The notes below the pieces were generated by a model, which saw only the letters and a program-made list of their open reading frames with translations, was not told the origin of the DNA and searched no databases. Below are positions 1 to 8,050 of a stretch of 53,483 nt of DNA, in pieces. Made by a program: the position numbers and the translations under genes. This stretch comes from an uncultured Clostridia bacterium (GTDB taxonomy: Bacteria > Bacillota > Clostridia > Christensenellales > UBA1242), in NCBI GenBank assembly GCA_947589025.1, contig CANQAY010000002.1, forward strand, positions 74,718-128,200, given 5' to 3'. Within the stretch, counting starts at the first letter, position 1; every line of letters starts with the position of its first letter.

Positions 1-1063
1 AAATTACTATTAATGTAATAACTATTATAACATTTGTAACCTTCTTTTTCTTAGAAGTTTTGCCGGGTTGCTCTTGAGCGTCCGCAATTTCCGCTGGCAA
101 ACCTTTACATTTAATTGCGTTGGTTGGGCAGCAAGCAACACACTCGCCGCAGTTTATGCACTCGTGGTCACCAACATGGGAGATGTCCATTTTGCACTTT
201 TGTTTGCAACGGTTACAGCCAATACATTTTGATTTATCCAGTTTAATGCCAATTGGTGCAAACTTGTTAAATAGGCCATAAATTGCGCCCAATGGGCAGA
301 AAAAGCGGCAGAAAAATCTAAATATAAACACGCTTGCCGCGCAAAATATAACAAGCACACTAAATTTAAGCAAAAACAATAGCCCCAACGAGCTTAAAAG
401 CGAGGCATTGTTAGGGTGTGCAAGCAAAAATATTGCTCCGCCTAGCGTTCCACCCGGGCATAGGTATTTGCAAAATGCGGGCAAGGTTATTCCTCCGCGA
501 GCAAATATTAGCGGGATGGCAACAACGCACAAAATTAGCACAACATATTTAAAATAGGAAAGCACTTTTGTAAATCTGCTCTTTTTTAATTTTGGTGTTT
601 TAATAGAAAATAAAAGTTCTTGCCCCAAGCCCACTGGGCAAAGCCAGCCGCAGATAGTTCTGCCCAAAAGTATGCCATAAAGCATAATGATGCCAAACAC
701 ATAATAAATATATTTTTTGTTAGAACTGGCAAGTGCGTTTTGCAGCGCGCCAAGCGGGCAAGCGGCAATTGCCCCGGGGCAGGAATAGCAGTTAAGCCCG
801 GGCACACATAAAAGTTTGCTGCTGCCGGTGTAAATTCTGCCAGATATAAAGCCTGAAATGTTAATGTTATATAAAAGTGCTGCGTAAATTTGAATTAAAC
901 GCCTTTTAGTAGGTTTATGTATTTGCCACCATTGCTTAAAGGTGAGTTTTTTGTGTGCGCGTTTTGTTTTAAATAGGCAAAAAATAGCATAGCCAAATGC
1001 TAAAATAACAACCACTATTGCAACAAAAGTTAACACCCAAATAACAATGTCTTGCGTCTGCAT
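1..1063 (-). CDS. Membrane 4Fe-4S protein, NapH/NosR-like (C-terminus beyond window)
   Basis: The frame starts at ATG 1063 and stays open to the window edge (354 codons seen). The N-terminus has a membrane segment (about 8-30), then Cys clusters typical of the NapH/NosR-like family: CVPGLNCYSCPG near 86-96 with ACPLGAL after it, CGWLCPVG near 138-144, CKYLCPGG near 198-204 and CRFFCPLG near 252-258. A two-cluster ferredoxin domain follows (C280-C290 and C302-C312), then a Lys-rich stretch and the start of another membrane segment. Proteins of this type pass electrons at the membrane; the donor and acceptor here are unknown. It starts 9 bases after the 1073-1723 gene, so the two are co-transcribed. 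The family call is firm, the role is not. Confidence 0.85.
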   Translation of the reverse strand, partial: MQTQDIVIWVLTFVAIVVVILAFGYAIFCLFKTKRAHKKLTFKQWWQIHKPTKRRLIQIYAALLYNINISGFISGRIYTGSSKLLCVPGLNCYSCPGAIAACPLGALQNALASSNKKYIYYVFGIIMLYGILLGRTICGWLCPVGLGQELLFSIKTPKLKKSRFTKVLSYFKYVVLILCVVAIPLIFARGGITLPAFCKYLCPGGTLGGAIFLLAHPNNASLLSSLGLLFLLKFSVLVIFCAASVFIFRFFCRFFCPLGAIYGLFNKFAPIGIKLDKSKCIGCNRCKQKCKMDISHVGDHECINCGECVACCPTNAIKCKGLPAEIADAQEQPGKTSKKKKVTNVIIVITLIVI

Positions 1064-1072
1064 ATTTCCCCT

Positions 1073-1723
1073 TTAACCTATTCCAATACACTCCCTACAA
1101 ATTTTAATGGCTTTAGCTAGCACTTCATTTTGCCCGCCGTTTATGATGCCCAAAACAAGCAGCACAATGGCAAGCCCTAAAATAAAAATTCTAACAAAAA
1201 ATATAAATTTTTCACTATCCCAAAACCTTGTTTTTAATTTGTGGTTGGGGAATTTAAATATTGCCACCACAAGCCACAAAACAAAGCATAAAATTATCCA
1301 CGGCGCAAGGCTTTTTAACAGATTTAAAACTTGCACATTTGCACTTTCATCTGTAAGCGAAAATGTGGCAAATTTAACAATGCAAAATATGCTAACGCCT
1401 AGGCAAATTAAGGCACAAATAGATTTTAATATTATTTCTGCAATAAAGCCCAAACTGATGCCGCTAAAATGTTTTTGGGGCTGCGGGCTATACTCGCGCC
1501 TGGCGGGGATAAGGCGGCTAATTAACTCTCCCACAACAATGCACAAAACATAAATTGCAAAAGGAATAATTAAAATAACAAATTTTTGTTGGATGTATTC
1601 AAACGCGTAATCCGCATAATAAATATCCGCACAATCAAAAATAAAAACTGCCGCTAAAAGCAAAGTGAAAAAAAGCATAAAAATTTCATAAGATATGCGT
1701 ATTTTCCAAGAATTTGTTTTCAT
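1073..1723 (-). CDS. Membrane protein ending in a CxxCIGIG motif
   Basis: This 216-residue protein has about five hydrophobic segments (near 10-30, 47-68, 92-116, 138-158 and 175-195) and ends in ICRECIGIG. A GGGGAAG ribosome site precedes ATG 1723. From memory, small clostridial proteins of the CD1871A type (about 45 residues, one membrane segment) end in nearly the same ECIGIG motif and are encoded beside 4Fe-4S NapH-like proteins. Here the motif closes a much longer protein, as if the small domain were fused to a membrane scaffold. The next gene downstream encodes such a 4Fe-4S protein, which supports a joint redox or membrane role. The two cysteines could bind metal or carry electrons; that is inference. 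Confidence 0.7.
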   Translation of the reverse strand: MKTNSWKIRISYEIFMLFFTLLLAAVFIFDCADIYYADYAFEYIQQKFVILIIPFAIYVLCIVVGELISRLIPARREYSPQPQKHFSGISLGFIAEIILKSICALICLGVSIFCIVKFATFSLTDESANVQVLNLLKSLAPWIILCFVLWLVVAIFKFPNHKLKTRFWDSEKFIFFVRIFILGLAIVLLVLGIINGGQNEVLAKAIKICRECIGIG

Positions 1724-1857
1724 GCTTCCCCTTTTAAATAATTTTATATAAAAAAAGTTTTAAGTCAAACAAATGTTGGGCAATGTAACTAGTTTTTATA
1801 TTTTACACTTTTACATTTTTAAAAAAAGTGCTTTTAAGGACAATGTTAGTAACGAAA

Positions 1858-1900
1858 AAACTCGCTAGATGCCCTATAAAATAAGCATTTTAACGAGTTT
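1858..1900 (-). terminator. Terminator after tRNA-Thr
   Basis: On the minus strand AAACTCG pairs with CGAGTTT, with a second inner stem ATGC/GCAT, and a run of T follows. It lies directly after the tRNA-Thr 3' end. Confidence 0.75.
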
Positions 1901-1905
1901 AGCAG

Positions 1906-1980
1906 TGGAGCTACTGGCGGGAATCGGACCCGCGACCCCCACCTTACCAAGGTGGTGCTCTACCCCTGAGCCACAGTAGC
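1906..1980 (-). tRNA. tRNA-Thr (anticodon GGT)
   Basis: The minus strand folds as a full cloverleaf: acceptor GCTACTG with CAGTAGC, anticodon loop TTGGTAA (anticodon GGT), T loop GGTCCGATTCC and an encoded CCA end. A small perfect hairpin (ATAGGC/GCCTAT, 1983-1998) sits directly 5' of it. It reads ACC and ACT Thr codons. Confidence 0.97.
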
Positions 1981-2058
1981 ATATAGGCATACGCCTATTT
2001 CTATTAAATTATTTTTCGCACGCAGCATTTTGCCACGCATTTTAATTAAAGCATAACA

Positions 2059-2087
2059 ATAATAACAATTTGTTTGTAATTTGTCAA
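2059..2087 (-). promoter_or_regulatory. Promoter of tRNA-Thr
   Basis: TTGACA (2082-2087) and TATTAT (2059-2064) are separated by 17 bases on the minus strand. Transcription should start near 2052, leaving a leader of about 70 bases before the tRNA. The box lies immediately past the argS stop codon. Confidence 0.7.
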
Positions 2088-2104
2088 TAGATTTTTTTTA
2101 TTTT

Positions 2105-3772
2105 TTACATTTCCTTTAATGTATCCATGCACATTATGTTAAAGCCGGTTTTAAGTGTGGCTTTAAGCGCCTTAACAAGTTTAATTTTTGCGTTGGTGGT
2201 GGCAGGGTTGCCGTCCAGCACCTTGCAGTTGGTGTAAAAGTGGTTAAATGTTTTGCACATTTCCATAACGCGCTTGCAAACAATGCTAATATCCCGCTTT
2301 TCCAAACTTGTGTGCAGCGTGGCGGAAAAATCGTTAATATATTTTGTAAGCATAAACGCATCGTCATCAAAGCAGGCATAGTCCGGCTTGGCGGAAGTTT
2401 TTGTGTATTTCCTTAAAATACTTTCCAGCCTTGTGTAAGTGTAAAGCATGTAAGGCGCCGTTTCCCCGTCAAAAGAAAAGGCAAGGTCAATGTCAAATAC
2501 GCAATCTTTAATGCGTTCCACTTTAAGCACACTATAATTTAGCACGGCGCGGGCAACAATTTTAACCACTTTATCTGGGTTTTCATGCTCAAAATGCCTA
2601 TCTTTAATAACGTTGCGCGCCTTATCCATAATGTAGGCAATTAAATCGGTTAACACTGCCTGTTTGCCGCGGCGGGAACTAATTTTGCCATCCGGCAGGC
2701 TAAATCTGCCATAAGGCACGTGCTCCATATCCTTATAAAACTTATAGCCCATAAGTTCCATAATTTTGATTAGTTGTTTAAAGTTTAAAATTTGCGCCAC
2801 ATCGGTCACGTAAAGCATTTTATCGAACTTATATTCTTTGTTCCTTTCAATAACCGCGCAAATATCCCGCGTGGTGTAAAGCGATGTGCCGTCATTTTTA
2901 ATAATAACCGAAGGTGTTAAATCATATGGGGTTAAATCCACAATTTTTGCGCCTTCACTTTCTTTTAACAGTTTTTTGCGTTCAAGCTCTTTAACAATTT
3001 TTGGCACAAACTGGTTGTAATACATCTCCCCGCGGAAATCATCAAACTTAACGCCCAAAACTGAAAACATCTGCTTTGCTTCTTTAAGTGCAATTTCAAT
3101 TATCTTTTCATAAATTGGGTAAATTTCACTGTCACGGTTTTCTATCTTTTTAAAAATTTCACGTGCCTCGTCAATAAGTGCGGGGTTCTTTTCAAGCTGG
3201 GCATTAAATTTAACATAATAATTTTGCAACGCCTCATTGCCGTATCTTATAACTTCACTCATGCTGCCATATTTAAACATGCCCGCAATCATCATGCCAA
3301 ATGGAGTGCCGTAATCCCCCGTGTAGCAAAGCCTCTTGGTGTTGTAGCCAAACAAATCGTAAAGGCGTGCCAAACTTTCACCAATAATTATGGTTTTAAG
3401 GTGGCCAATATGCAAATATTTGGCCAAATTTGGGCTGCCATAATCTATAAGCACGGTTTTGTTTGCTCCCTCGCTTGTGGCAAATTTGCCTTTAAATTCC
3501 TTCAAAATTTCCGCACTAATTTTTTCTTTATTCAAAAAGAAATTTACATATCCGGCAACAACTTCAACGCGCTGAATCTCTTTGCCCACAACAACGCTGT
3601 TTGCAACCTCATTTGCAATAGCCATAGGGTTTTGTTTTAGGGTTTTGGCAAGCGCAAAACAAGGCAGGCAATAGTCCCCCTTATCTGCCGAAATGCTTTC
3701 AATAATAAGTTCCTCTAAATTAACGCCCGCATTAAATTTTATGTTGTTTGCAATAAGTTTTTTAATATCCAT
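2105..3772 (-). CDS. argS: Arginyl-tRNA synthetase
   Basis: This 555-residue class I synthetase attaches Arg to tRNA-Arg in the cytoplasm. The HIGH motif is intact (H121-H124) in the context SPNLAKYLHIGHLKT, which is typical of ArgRS. The KMSKS region is replaced by SSRRG, a form common in this family. The N-terminal part matches the ArgRS additional domain and the C-terminal 120 residues the DALR anticodon-binding domain. Length is normal for the family. There is no Shine-Dalgarno sequence, and a -10 box ends six bases before ATG 3772, so the mRNA is probably leaderless. The gene is divergent from the HEXXH gene at 3860, and the two promoters overlap. Confidence 0.96.
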   Translation of the reverse strand: MDIKKLIANNIKFNAGVNLEELIIESISADKGDYCLPCFALAKTLKQNPMAIANEVANSVVVGKEIQRVEVVAGYVNFFLNKEKISAEILKEFKGKFATSEGANKTVLIDYGSPNLAKYLHIGHLKTIIIGESLARLYDLFGYNTKRLCYTGDYGTPFGMMIAGMFKYGSMSEVIRYGNEALQNYYVKFNAQLEKNPALIDEAREIFKKIENRDSEIYPIYEKIIEIALKEAKQMFSVLGVKFDDFRGEMYYNQFVPKIVKELERKKLLKESEGAKIVDLTPYDLTPSVIIKNDGTSLYTTRDICAVIERNKEYKFDKMLYVTDVAQILNFKQLIKIMELMGYKFYKDMEHVPYGRFSLPDGKISSRRGKQAVLTDLIAYIMDKARNVIKDRHFEHENPDKVVKIVARAVLNYSVLKVERIKDCVFDIDLAFSFDGETAPYMLYTYTRLESILRKYTKTSAKPDYACFDDDAFMLTKYINDFSATLHTSLEKRDISIVCKRVMEMCKTFNHFYTNCKVLDGNPATTNAKIKLVKALKATLKTGFNIMCMDTLKEM

Positions 3773-3778
3773 ATTGGC

Positions 3779-3807
3779 ATTTTATAACATTTTAAGTTTT
3801 TTTGCAA
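3779..3807 (-). promoter_or_regulatory. argS promoter, leaderless geometry
   Basis: On the minus strand TTGCAA (3802-3807), a 17-base spacer and TAAAAT (3779-3784) are followed by six bases and the ATG at 3772. Transcription would begin at or next to the start codon. Confidence 0.65.
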
Positions 3808-3824
3808 TTATTTTTAAAAACTTA

Positions 3825-3852
3825 TTGACAAGTTAAAAATTTGTTGTATAAT
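3825..3852 (+). promoter_or_regulatory. Promoter of the HEXXH gene, overlaps first ATG
   Basis: TTGACA (3825-3830), a 16-base spacer and TATAAT (3847-3852). The ATG at 3851 lies inside the -10 box, so it cannot be the translated start from this promoter. The ATG at 3860 falls at the expected first transcribed base. Confidence 0.75.
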
Positions 3853-3859
3853 GAACATC

Positions 3860-4705
3860 ATGAAACACGCACAAAAGATAACCTCACTAAGTGATAATTC
3901 GCTTTTAAATTTAATGAACAATTATTTTAAAACTATCTATAAACACAACTCAATTTCTGCAGACGAAACTAACAACTTTTTGCTACTATATTTAGAGTAT
4001 ATTATGCGCATCAACTCTTTATCTAGTGCCAATTTTGATATTAACATTCATCTTGTTAAAAAACTGCAATATGAAAAAACCGAAGCATATTTGCATTATT
4101 TGGAAAAACACAATAAATTTGACGTTTATTTTATGCGAGACGATTTAAAGCTAAACCGCCACAACAATTTAATATATTCTTTGGCATTCAAAAAGCAATT
4201 TAATGTAAACTATAGCCTAGAAAACGATTTGGCACTGCATTATTTTATTTATAAACTTACAATTTCTGGGCATGAATTTCAACATATTGTGCAAATTATT
4301 TTAAACAAAAGTTTGTATGAAAATTACAAAAAACAAAATTCGCAAATTATAAGCAACTTGCAATATTGCACCAGTAAAGAGAGTTTTAATGTGCTTGCCA
4401 AATCTGCCGCCAAAGAAATTGAAAGCATTGAATTTACCCACCCTATGGAAATTGAAGCCAACATGTTAAGCTTTATTTATATGGATAAATTGCTTAAAGA
4501 AATTGTTGCCAGCGAAACTGACGAAAATTACAAAACATTTTTGCAAAACTTTATTAAATTGGTTAGGCAAGATAGGGAAGATAAAATTGCAGAATATGTT
4601 GGCCAAAATTTAACAAGGCGCAATTTATCTGCCTATGTTGGGTTGGATTATGACCTTGATGTTGAAATTCCAATTGCAAAAAACCAGGGCGGAGTTATAA
4701 TTTAA
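3860..4705 (+). CDS. Unknown protein with HEXXH metallopeptidase-like motif
   Basis: I do not recognise the family. The product (281 residues from ATG 3860; 284 if the ATG at 3851 were used) is mostly helical, with no signal peptide or clear membrane segment. It contains GHEFQH (H138-H142 in this numbering), the HEXXH zinc site of zincin peptidases. About 60 residues later HPMEIEANM offers a Glu that could be the third ligand, as in gluzincins. The rest is rich in Asn, Lys and Leu. The start is set by the -10 box, which covers the upstream ATG, so the mRNA appears leaderless. It is a single gene, divergent from argS, ending in a terminator shared with the YigZ-type gene. Peptidase activity is inferred from the motif only. 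Confidence 0.75.
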   Translation: MKHAQKITSLSDNSLLNLMNNYFKTIYKHNSISADETNNFLLLYLEYIMRINSLSSANFDINIHLVKKLQYEKTEAYLHYLEKHNKFDVYFMRDDLKLNRHNNLIYSLAFKKQFNVNYSLENDLALHYFIYKLTISGHEFQHIVQIILNKSLYENYKKQNSQIISNLQYCTSKESFNVLAKSAAKEIESIEFTHPMEIEANMLSFIYMDKLLKEIVASETDENYKTFLQNFIKLVRQDREDKIAEYVGQNLTRRNLSAYVGLDYDLDVEIPIAKNQGGVII

Positions 4706-4710
4706 AACAA

Positions 4711-4737
4711 AAATTCCACAACTTGTGGAATTTTTTT
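4711..4737. terminator. Bidirectional terminator
   Basis: AAATTCCACAA pairs with TTGTGGAATTT and is flanked by A and T runs, so it can serve both the HEXXH gene (+) and the YigZ-type gene (-). Confidence 0.85.
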
Positions 4738-4741
4738 ACAT

Positions 4742-5089
4742 CTATTGCAAAACGCTGCTTGCGGCTTTTGTGTAGGCACGCGTAAGCCCGCCCGCGCCAA
4801 GTTTTATGCCGCCAAAATATCTAACCACGGCAATAAGTGTGTTTGTTAAGTTTTTCTTTTTAATAACATTTAAAATTGGGTAACCCGCCGTGCCGCCCGG
4901 CTCACCATCGTCAAAACATTTTTCACTAACCACGCCAATGTTAAACACATAGGCATAACAAATGTGGGTTGCTTTTTTGTGCTCCTTTTTTAAATTTGCC
5001 AAATGCGTTTTAACATCATCAAGGCTGTTTAAATTAAATTTATACGCAATAAAGCGAGATTTATTTATAACAATTTCATTTTCGTCCAT
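4742..5089 (-). CDS. YigZ/IMPACT-family protein, N-terminal domain only
   Basis: The 115-residue product matches the N-terminal UPF0029 (IMPACT) domain: ATHICYAYVF, then DDGEPGGTAGYPIL, then VVRYFGGIKLGAGGL, which are the hallmark segments. Bacterial YigZ proteins are usually about 200-215 residues and carry a second ferredoxin-like domain; here the chain stops just after KAASSVLQ, where that domain would start. Downstream bases show a terminator rather than a broken second domain, so this looks like a natural single-domain form. The biochemical role of the family is uncertain (IMPACT links to translation control in eukaryotes). The start has no ribosome site and a leaderless-type promoter. 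Confidence 0.88.
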   Translation of the reverse strand: MDENEIVINKSRFIAYKFNLNSLDDVKTHLANLKKEHKKATHICYAYVFNIGVVSEKCFDDGEPGGTAGYPILNVIKKKNLTNTLIAVVRYFGGIKLGAGGLTRAYTKAASSVLQ

Positions 5090-5095
5090 AAAAAT

Positions 5096-5124
5096 ATTTT
5101 AACACAAAACTAACATTTTGTAAA
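5096..5124 (-). promoter_or_regulatory. Promoter of the YigZ-type gene, leaderless geometry
   Basis: On the minus strand TTTACA (5119-5124), 17 bases, TAAAAT (5096-5101), six bases, then ATG at 5089. No Shine-Dalgarno sequence can fit. Confidence 0.65.
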
Positions 5125-5135
5125 GGGAAATAAAA

Positions 5136-5157
5136 AAAACTAGTTTTTGCTAGTTTT
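5136..5157 (-). terminator. Terminator of the first degV gene
   Basis: AAAACTAG pairs with CTAGTTTT and is followed by a run of A/T. The stop codon of the 5140-6063 gene lies inside the stem. Confidence 0.75.
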
Positions 5158-6063
5158 TTTATTAAAAATGCCAAGCCTATCCACACAATAGCCGCACGCA
5201 AGCGCGCCCGGGCCGGTGTGGCAAACAATAAATAGTGGCAATGGGTCACAGGTGAAAAATGGCAAATCTGGGCAAGCATCTTTAACTTCTTTAATAAAAT
5301 CTTTAAGCTCTTGGCTGTTAAGGTCAGGCTCGCTGTGTGCCATGCCAATGAAAACTTTGCCCTCTTTATATTCTTCTGGAAATTTTTCCATAATCTCTTT
5401 GCGCATGGCCTGAATCATTTTTGCGCGCGCCTGTTTCATGCTCATAACCTTGGCGTAAGCATCTAACTTGCCACCATGAATTTGCAAAATTGGCTTAATG
5501 TTAAGTAGGGTGCCAATTGCTGCGGCAGCCGGGGTAACGCGCCCGCCCTTTTTTAAATATTTTAAAGTGTTAACGGCAATGTAAACACCGCACTCTGACT
5601 TTGTTTTTTCCAAATATTCTTTAATTTCGCTGCCCGATTTGCCTTGATTAATTAAATATCTTGCCTCATAAAATGCCATTTTGTTCATATAGGCAACGCG
5701 CTGATTGTTAGGCACAAAAACCCTGCCTTCAAATTCAGGCTCGTGGCTAGCATTAATTGCTGTGTTGCACGCCTCACTTAACCCGCTAGAAAGCAATATG
5801 TAAACAATTTCGTCATGCGTATTTAAAATTTCACGCCAAGCAGATTTAACCACCTCAATGCTAGGCTGCGAGGTGCTTACATCGGTTTTTTTATCTGCCA
5901 AATAGGCGTAAAATTGTTCATACGACATATTTTCGCCCTCATAATATTCTTCCCCATTAACAATAAATGAAATAGGAATTGTTTTTGCAATGTTTAAATA
6001 TTCTTTTTCGTTTTCATAAACGCAGGCGGAATTATCTACCACCAAAGCAACTTTTTTTGCCAT
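5140..6063 (-). CDS. DegV family fatty-acid-binding protein (copy 1)
   Basis: The 307-residue product matches DegV: DNSACVYENE at the N-terminus, DVSTSQPS (the TSQPS fatty-acid-contact motif), LSSGLSEACNTA, the LKYLKKGGRVTPA segment and a C-terminal VCHTGPGALACGY. DegV/FakB proteins hold a fatty acid for phosphorylation by FakA in Gram-positive bacteria, which feeds exogenous acyl chains into phospholipid; no fakA gene is in this window. A normal AAGGAG site precedes ATG 6063. The gene is divergent from tetR (6216), with about 150 bases between them, so the TetR protein may act here. A second DegV gene lies at 8051. Confidence 0.92.
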   Translation of the reverse strand: MAKKVALVVDNSACVYENEKEYLNIAKTIPISFIVNGEEYYEGENMSYEQFYAYLADKKTDVSTSQPSIEVVKSAWREILNTHDEIVYILLSSGLSEACNTAINASHEPEFEGRVFVPNNQRVAYMNKMAFYEARYLINQGKSGSEIKEYLEKTKSECGVYIAVNTLKYLKKGGRVTPAAAAIGTLLNIKPILQIHGGKLDAYAKVMSMKQARAKMIQAMRKEIMEKFPEEYKEGKVFIGMAHSEPDLNSQELKDFIKEVKDACPDLPFFTCDPLPLFIVCHTGPGALACGYCVDRLGIFNKKTSKN

Positions 6064-6180
6064 AATTTCTCCTTAAATCTTTAGTATATTAAAATTATAA
6101 TAAACCAAGCTTTAATTTACAATGCAACTAAACAAAAAATGCAAATTTTATTTAAAATTTTAAAAAATATTGCACAAAAC

Positions 6181-6209
6181 TTGACAAATCTGTTCACAAT
6201 TTATAAAAT
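6181..6209 (+). promoter_or_regulatory. tetR promoter, leaderless geometry
   Basis: TTGACA (6181-6186), 17 bases, TAAAAT (6204-6209), six bases, ATG at 6216. The AAAGG before the ATG is one base away, too close to act as a ribosome site. Confidence 0.7.
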
Positions 6210-6215
6210 AAAGGC

Positions 6216-6800
6216 ATGAAAACAGAATATAAAAACAGCGTTGCCACCAAAAGGAACATAACCATTGCCTATCTTAACCTTTTAAATGGCAACAAAAAAT
6301 TTTCGGTTACCGATGTGGTTAAACTTGCAAATATTACGCGCGGCACATTTTATTTGCATTTTGAAAATTTAACCGATTTAAATAATCAAATTTTGGCGCA
6401 AATATGCAACAATTTTAAAGAGTTTGAAAACGATTTTAGAATGACCGACATTAGCCTAAACCCCGAAATGATGTTTGAAAAGTTAAACGGAATTTTACTT
6501 AAAGATATTGAATATTATCGCCTTATTGTTAAGTGTGAGGCGCAAATAAATTTTATGGACAAAATAAAATTTTTTATTTTAAAGGGCATTTCTAACAACT
6601 TTGAAATTATGAAATATGTTACCGAGCTAGATTTATTTAAACTTTCCGTGCAATTTATTGTGGGCGGCATTATTGATTGTTATGTTGAGTGGTTTAAGGG
6701 CAACTTGCATTGCACATTGGATGCATTGGGGGCGTTTCTTTCTCGGCTAATTAAAAACGGATTAAAAGGTGTTATTCATTATGGAAACTATAATTTTTGA
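6216..6800 (+). CDS. TetR-family transcriptional regulator
   Basis: The 194-residue product has a TetR-type N-terminal helix-turn-helix: KRNITIAYLNLL, then FSVTDVVKLANITRGTFYLH, where TRGTFYLHF is the recognition helix, followed by FENLTDLNNQI. The C-terminal ligand-binding part is poorly conserved, as usual, and hydrophobic near 140-160. It is divergent from degV copy 1 and overlaps the start of the next gene by 20 bases, so it forms a unit with the rRNA methyltransferase and degV copy 2. Regulation of one or both degV genes is a fair guess. It ends in TGA, the only such stop I found. The start is probably leaderless. Confidence 0.88.
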   Translation: MKTEYKNSVATKRNITIAYLNLLNGNKKFSVTDVVKLANITRGTFYLHFENLTDLNNQILAQICNNFKEFENDFRMTDISLNPEMMFEKLNGILLKDIEYYRLIVKCEAQINFMDKIKFFILKGISNNFEIMKYVTELDLFKLSVQFIVGGIIDCYVEWFKGNLHCTLDALGAFLSRLIKNGLKGVIHYGNYNF

Positions 6801-8049
6801 TTACGGCATGAATGGCGAAGGCGTTGCAAAAATTGATGGCAAAATTGCCTTAATTAACAACTGCCTTGTTGATGAAGTTGTGGATGCCGAAATTGTTTTA
6901 GACAACAAAAACTATTGTTTGGCGCGGACAAACAAAATTGTTAAAAAAAGCAAAAACCGGGTTAACCCGCCCTGCCCTTACTTTTACAGTTGCGGCGGGT
7001 GTGCGTTGCAACACTTTAGTTACGCCGAGCAACTTAAATTTAAAACCGATTTAGTTAAAAAAACGCTTAAAAAAGTGGCGGATATAAATTACGATGTTTC
7101 CGCCTGCGTGGGGGAAGAAACTAAAAGTTTTTATTACAGAAACAAAACCGCCTTTCAAGTTAAAAATAAAATTGGCTTTTACGCAAAACAAACTAACGAT
7201 TTGGTTGAAATTGACAGCTGCATGATTTCTGCCCCAACAATTAATGAAGTGCTAAAAATTTTTAAAACATTTTTGCAAGATAACCCCGCCCGCACTGACA
7301 TAAAAAATTTGGTGGTGCGCACAATTGATAATCAAACGCTAATTGGCGTTGTGGCAAAAAAATTTTTAAATTTAAGCAAATTTTACGCCAATTTAACAAA
7401 AAAATTAAAAAATGTGGGCCTATTTTTAATAATTAACACAAGAAAAGACAATGTTATTTTAACAAACAACCTAACGCACATTGGCGGAATTAAAGAAATT
7501 AAAACGACTTGTTTGGGAATAAATTATGGTGTGGATTTATTAGGTTTTCATCAAACTAATATTGAAATGCAAAACCAAATTTATTTAAAAGTTTTAAATT
7601 TAATTGATGGCTGTGCCAAAAAAGATGTTGTGGTTAATGGGTTTAGCGGAGAGGGGCTTTTAACCGTCCTTATTGCAAAAAAATGCGGCAAGGTTTTTGG
7701 TATTGAAATTGTAAAAGAATCTCATTTTTCTAGCGAAACACTAAAAAAAGACAATAAAATTGCAAATATTACAAATATTTTGGGCGATTTTAATAAAGAA
7801 ATTACTAAACTTAAAAATGTGGATTTTTTGGTTTTAGACCCTTCCAAAAAGGGTGTGGGCAAACAAACCATGCAAAACATTATTGGCATTAAAAATATTA
7901 TTTATATATCGTGCAACCCAATTGCCCTTGCAAAAGACTTGCGCGAAATAAAAAAATTTTATACAATAGAAGATATATCACCATTCGATATGTTTCCGCA
8001 AACCAATAGTGTGGAAACTGTTGTTAAATTAAAATTTAAAGGAGAATAA
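6781..8049 (+). CDS. rlmCD: 23S rRNA (uracil-C5)-methyltransferase, RlmCD type
   Basis: This 422-residue enzyme adds a methyl group from SAM to C5 of uracil in 23S rRNA. The N-terminus is a short TRAM-like domain (YGMNGEGVAKIDGK), followed by the iron-sulfur motif CPYFYSCGGCALQH. The methyltransferase fold has NGFSGEGLLT (SAM-binding loop), LDPSKKGVG (the DPPR-type loop) and YISCNP with the catalytic Cys. I chose ATG 6781 because AAAGGTG lies nine bases upstream; this start overlaps tetR. The next gene begins one base after its stop codon, so tetR, rlmCD and degV form one operon. Which uracil it methylates cannot be read from sequence; RlmCD and RlmD are alike. Confidence 0.9.
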   Translation: METIIFDYGMNGEGVAKIDGKIALINNCLVDEVVDAEIVLDNKNYCLARTNKIVKKSKNRVNPPCPYFYSCGGCALQHFSYAEQLKFKTDLVKKTLKKVADINYDVSACVGEETKSFYYRNKTAFQVKNKIGFYAKQTNDLVEIDSCMISAPTINEVLKIFKTFLQDNPARTDIKNLVVRTIDNQTLIGVVAKKFLNLSKFYANLTKKLKNVGLFLIINTRKDNVILTNNLTHIGGIKEIKTTCLGINYGVDLLGFHQTNIEMQNQIYLKVLNLIDGCAKKDVVVNGFSGEGLLTVLIAKKCGKVFGIEIVKESHFSSETLKKDNKIANITNILGDFNKEITKLKNVDFLVLDPSKKGVGKQTMQNIIGIKNIIYISCNPIALAKDLREIKKFYTIEDISPFDMFPQTNSVETVVKLKFKGE

Positions 8050-8050
8050 A

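Noticed and set aside
1107-1553. Antisense ORF of 148 codons inside the membrane protein gene, and the many similar shadows in gyrA, gyrB, typA, recN and ABC genes
   Set aside because: They lie opposite well-supported genes, have no ribosome sites and no family motifs.
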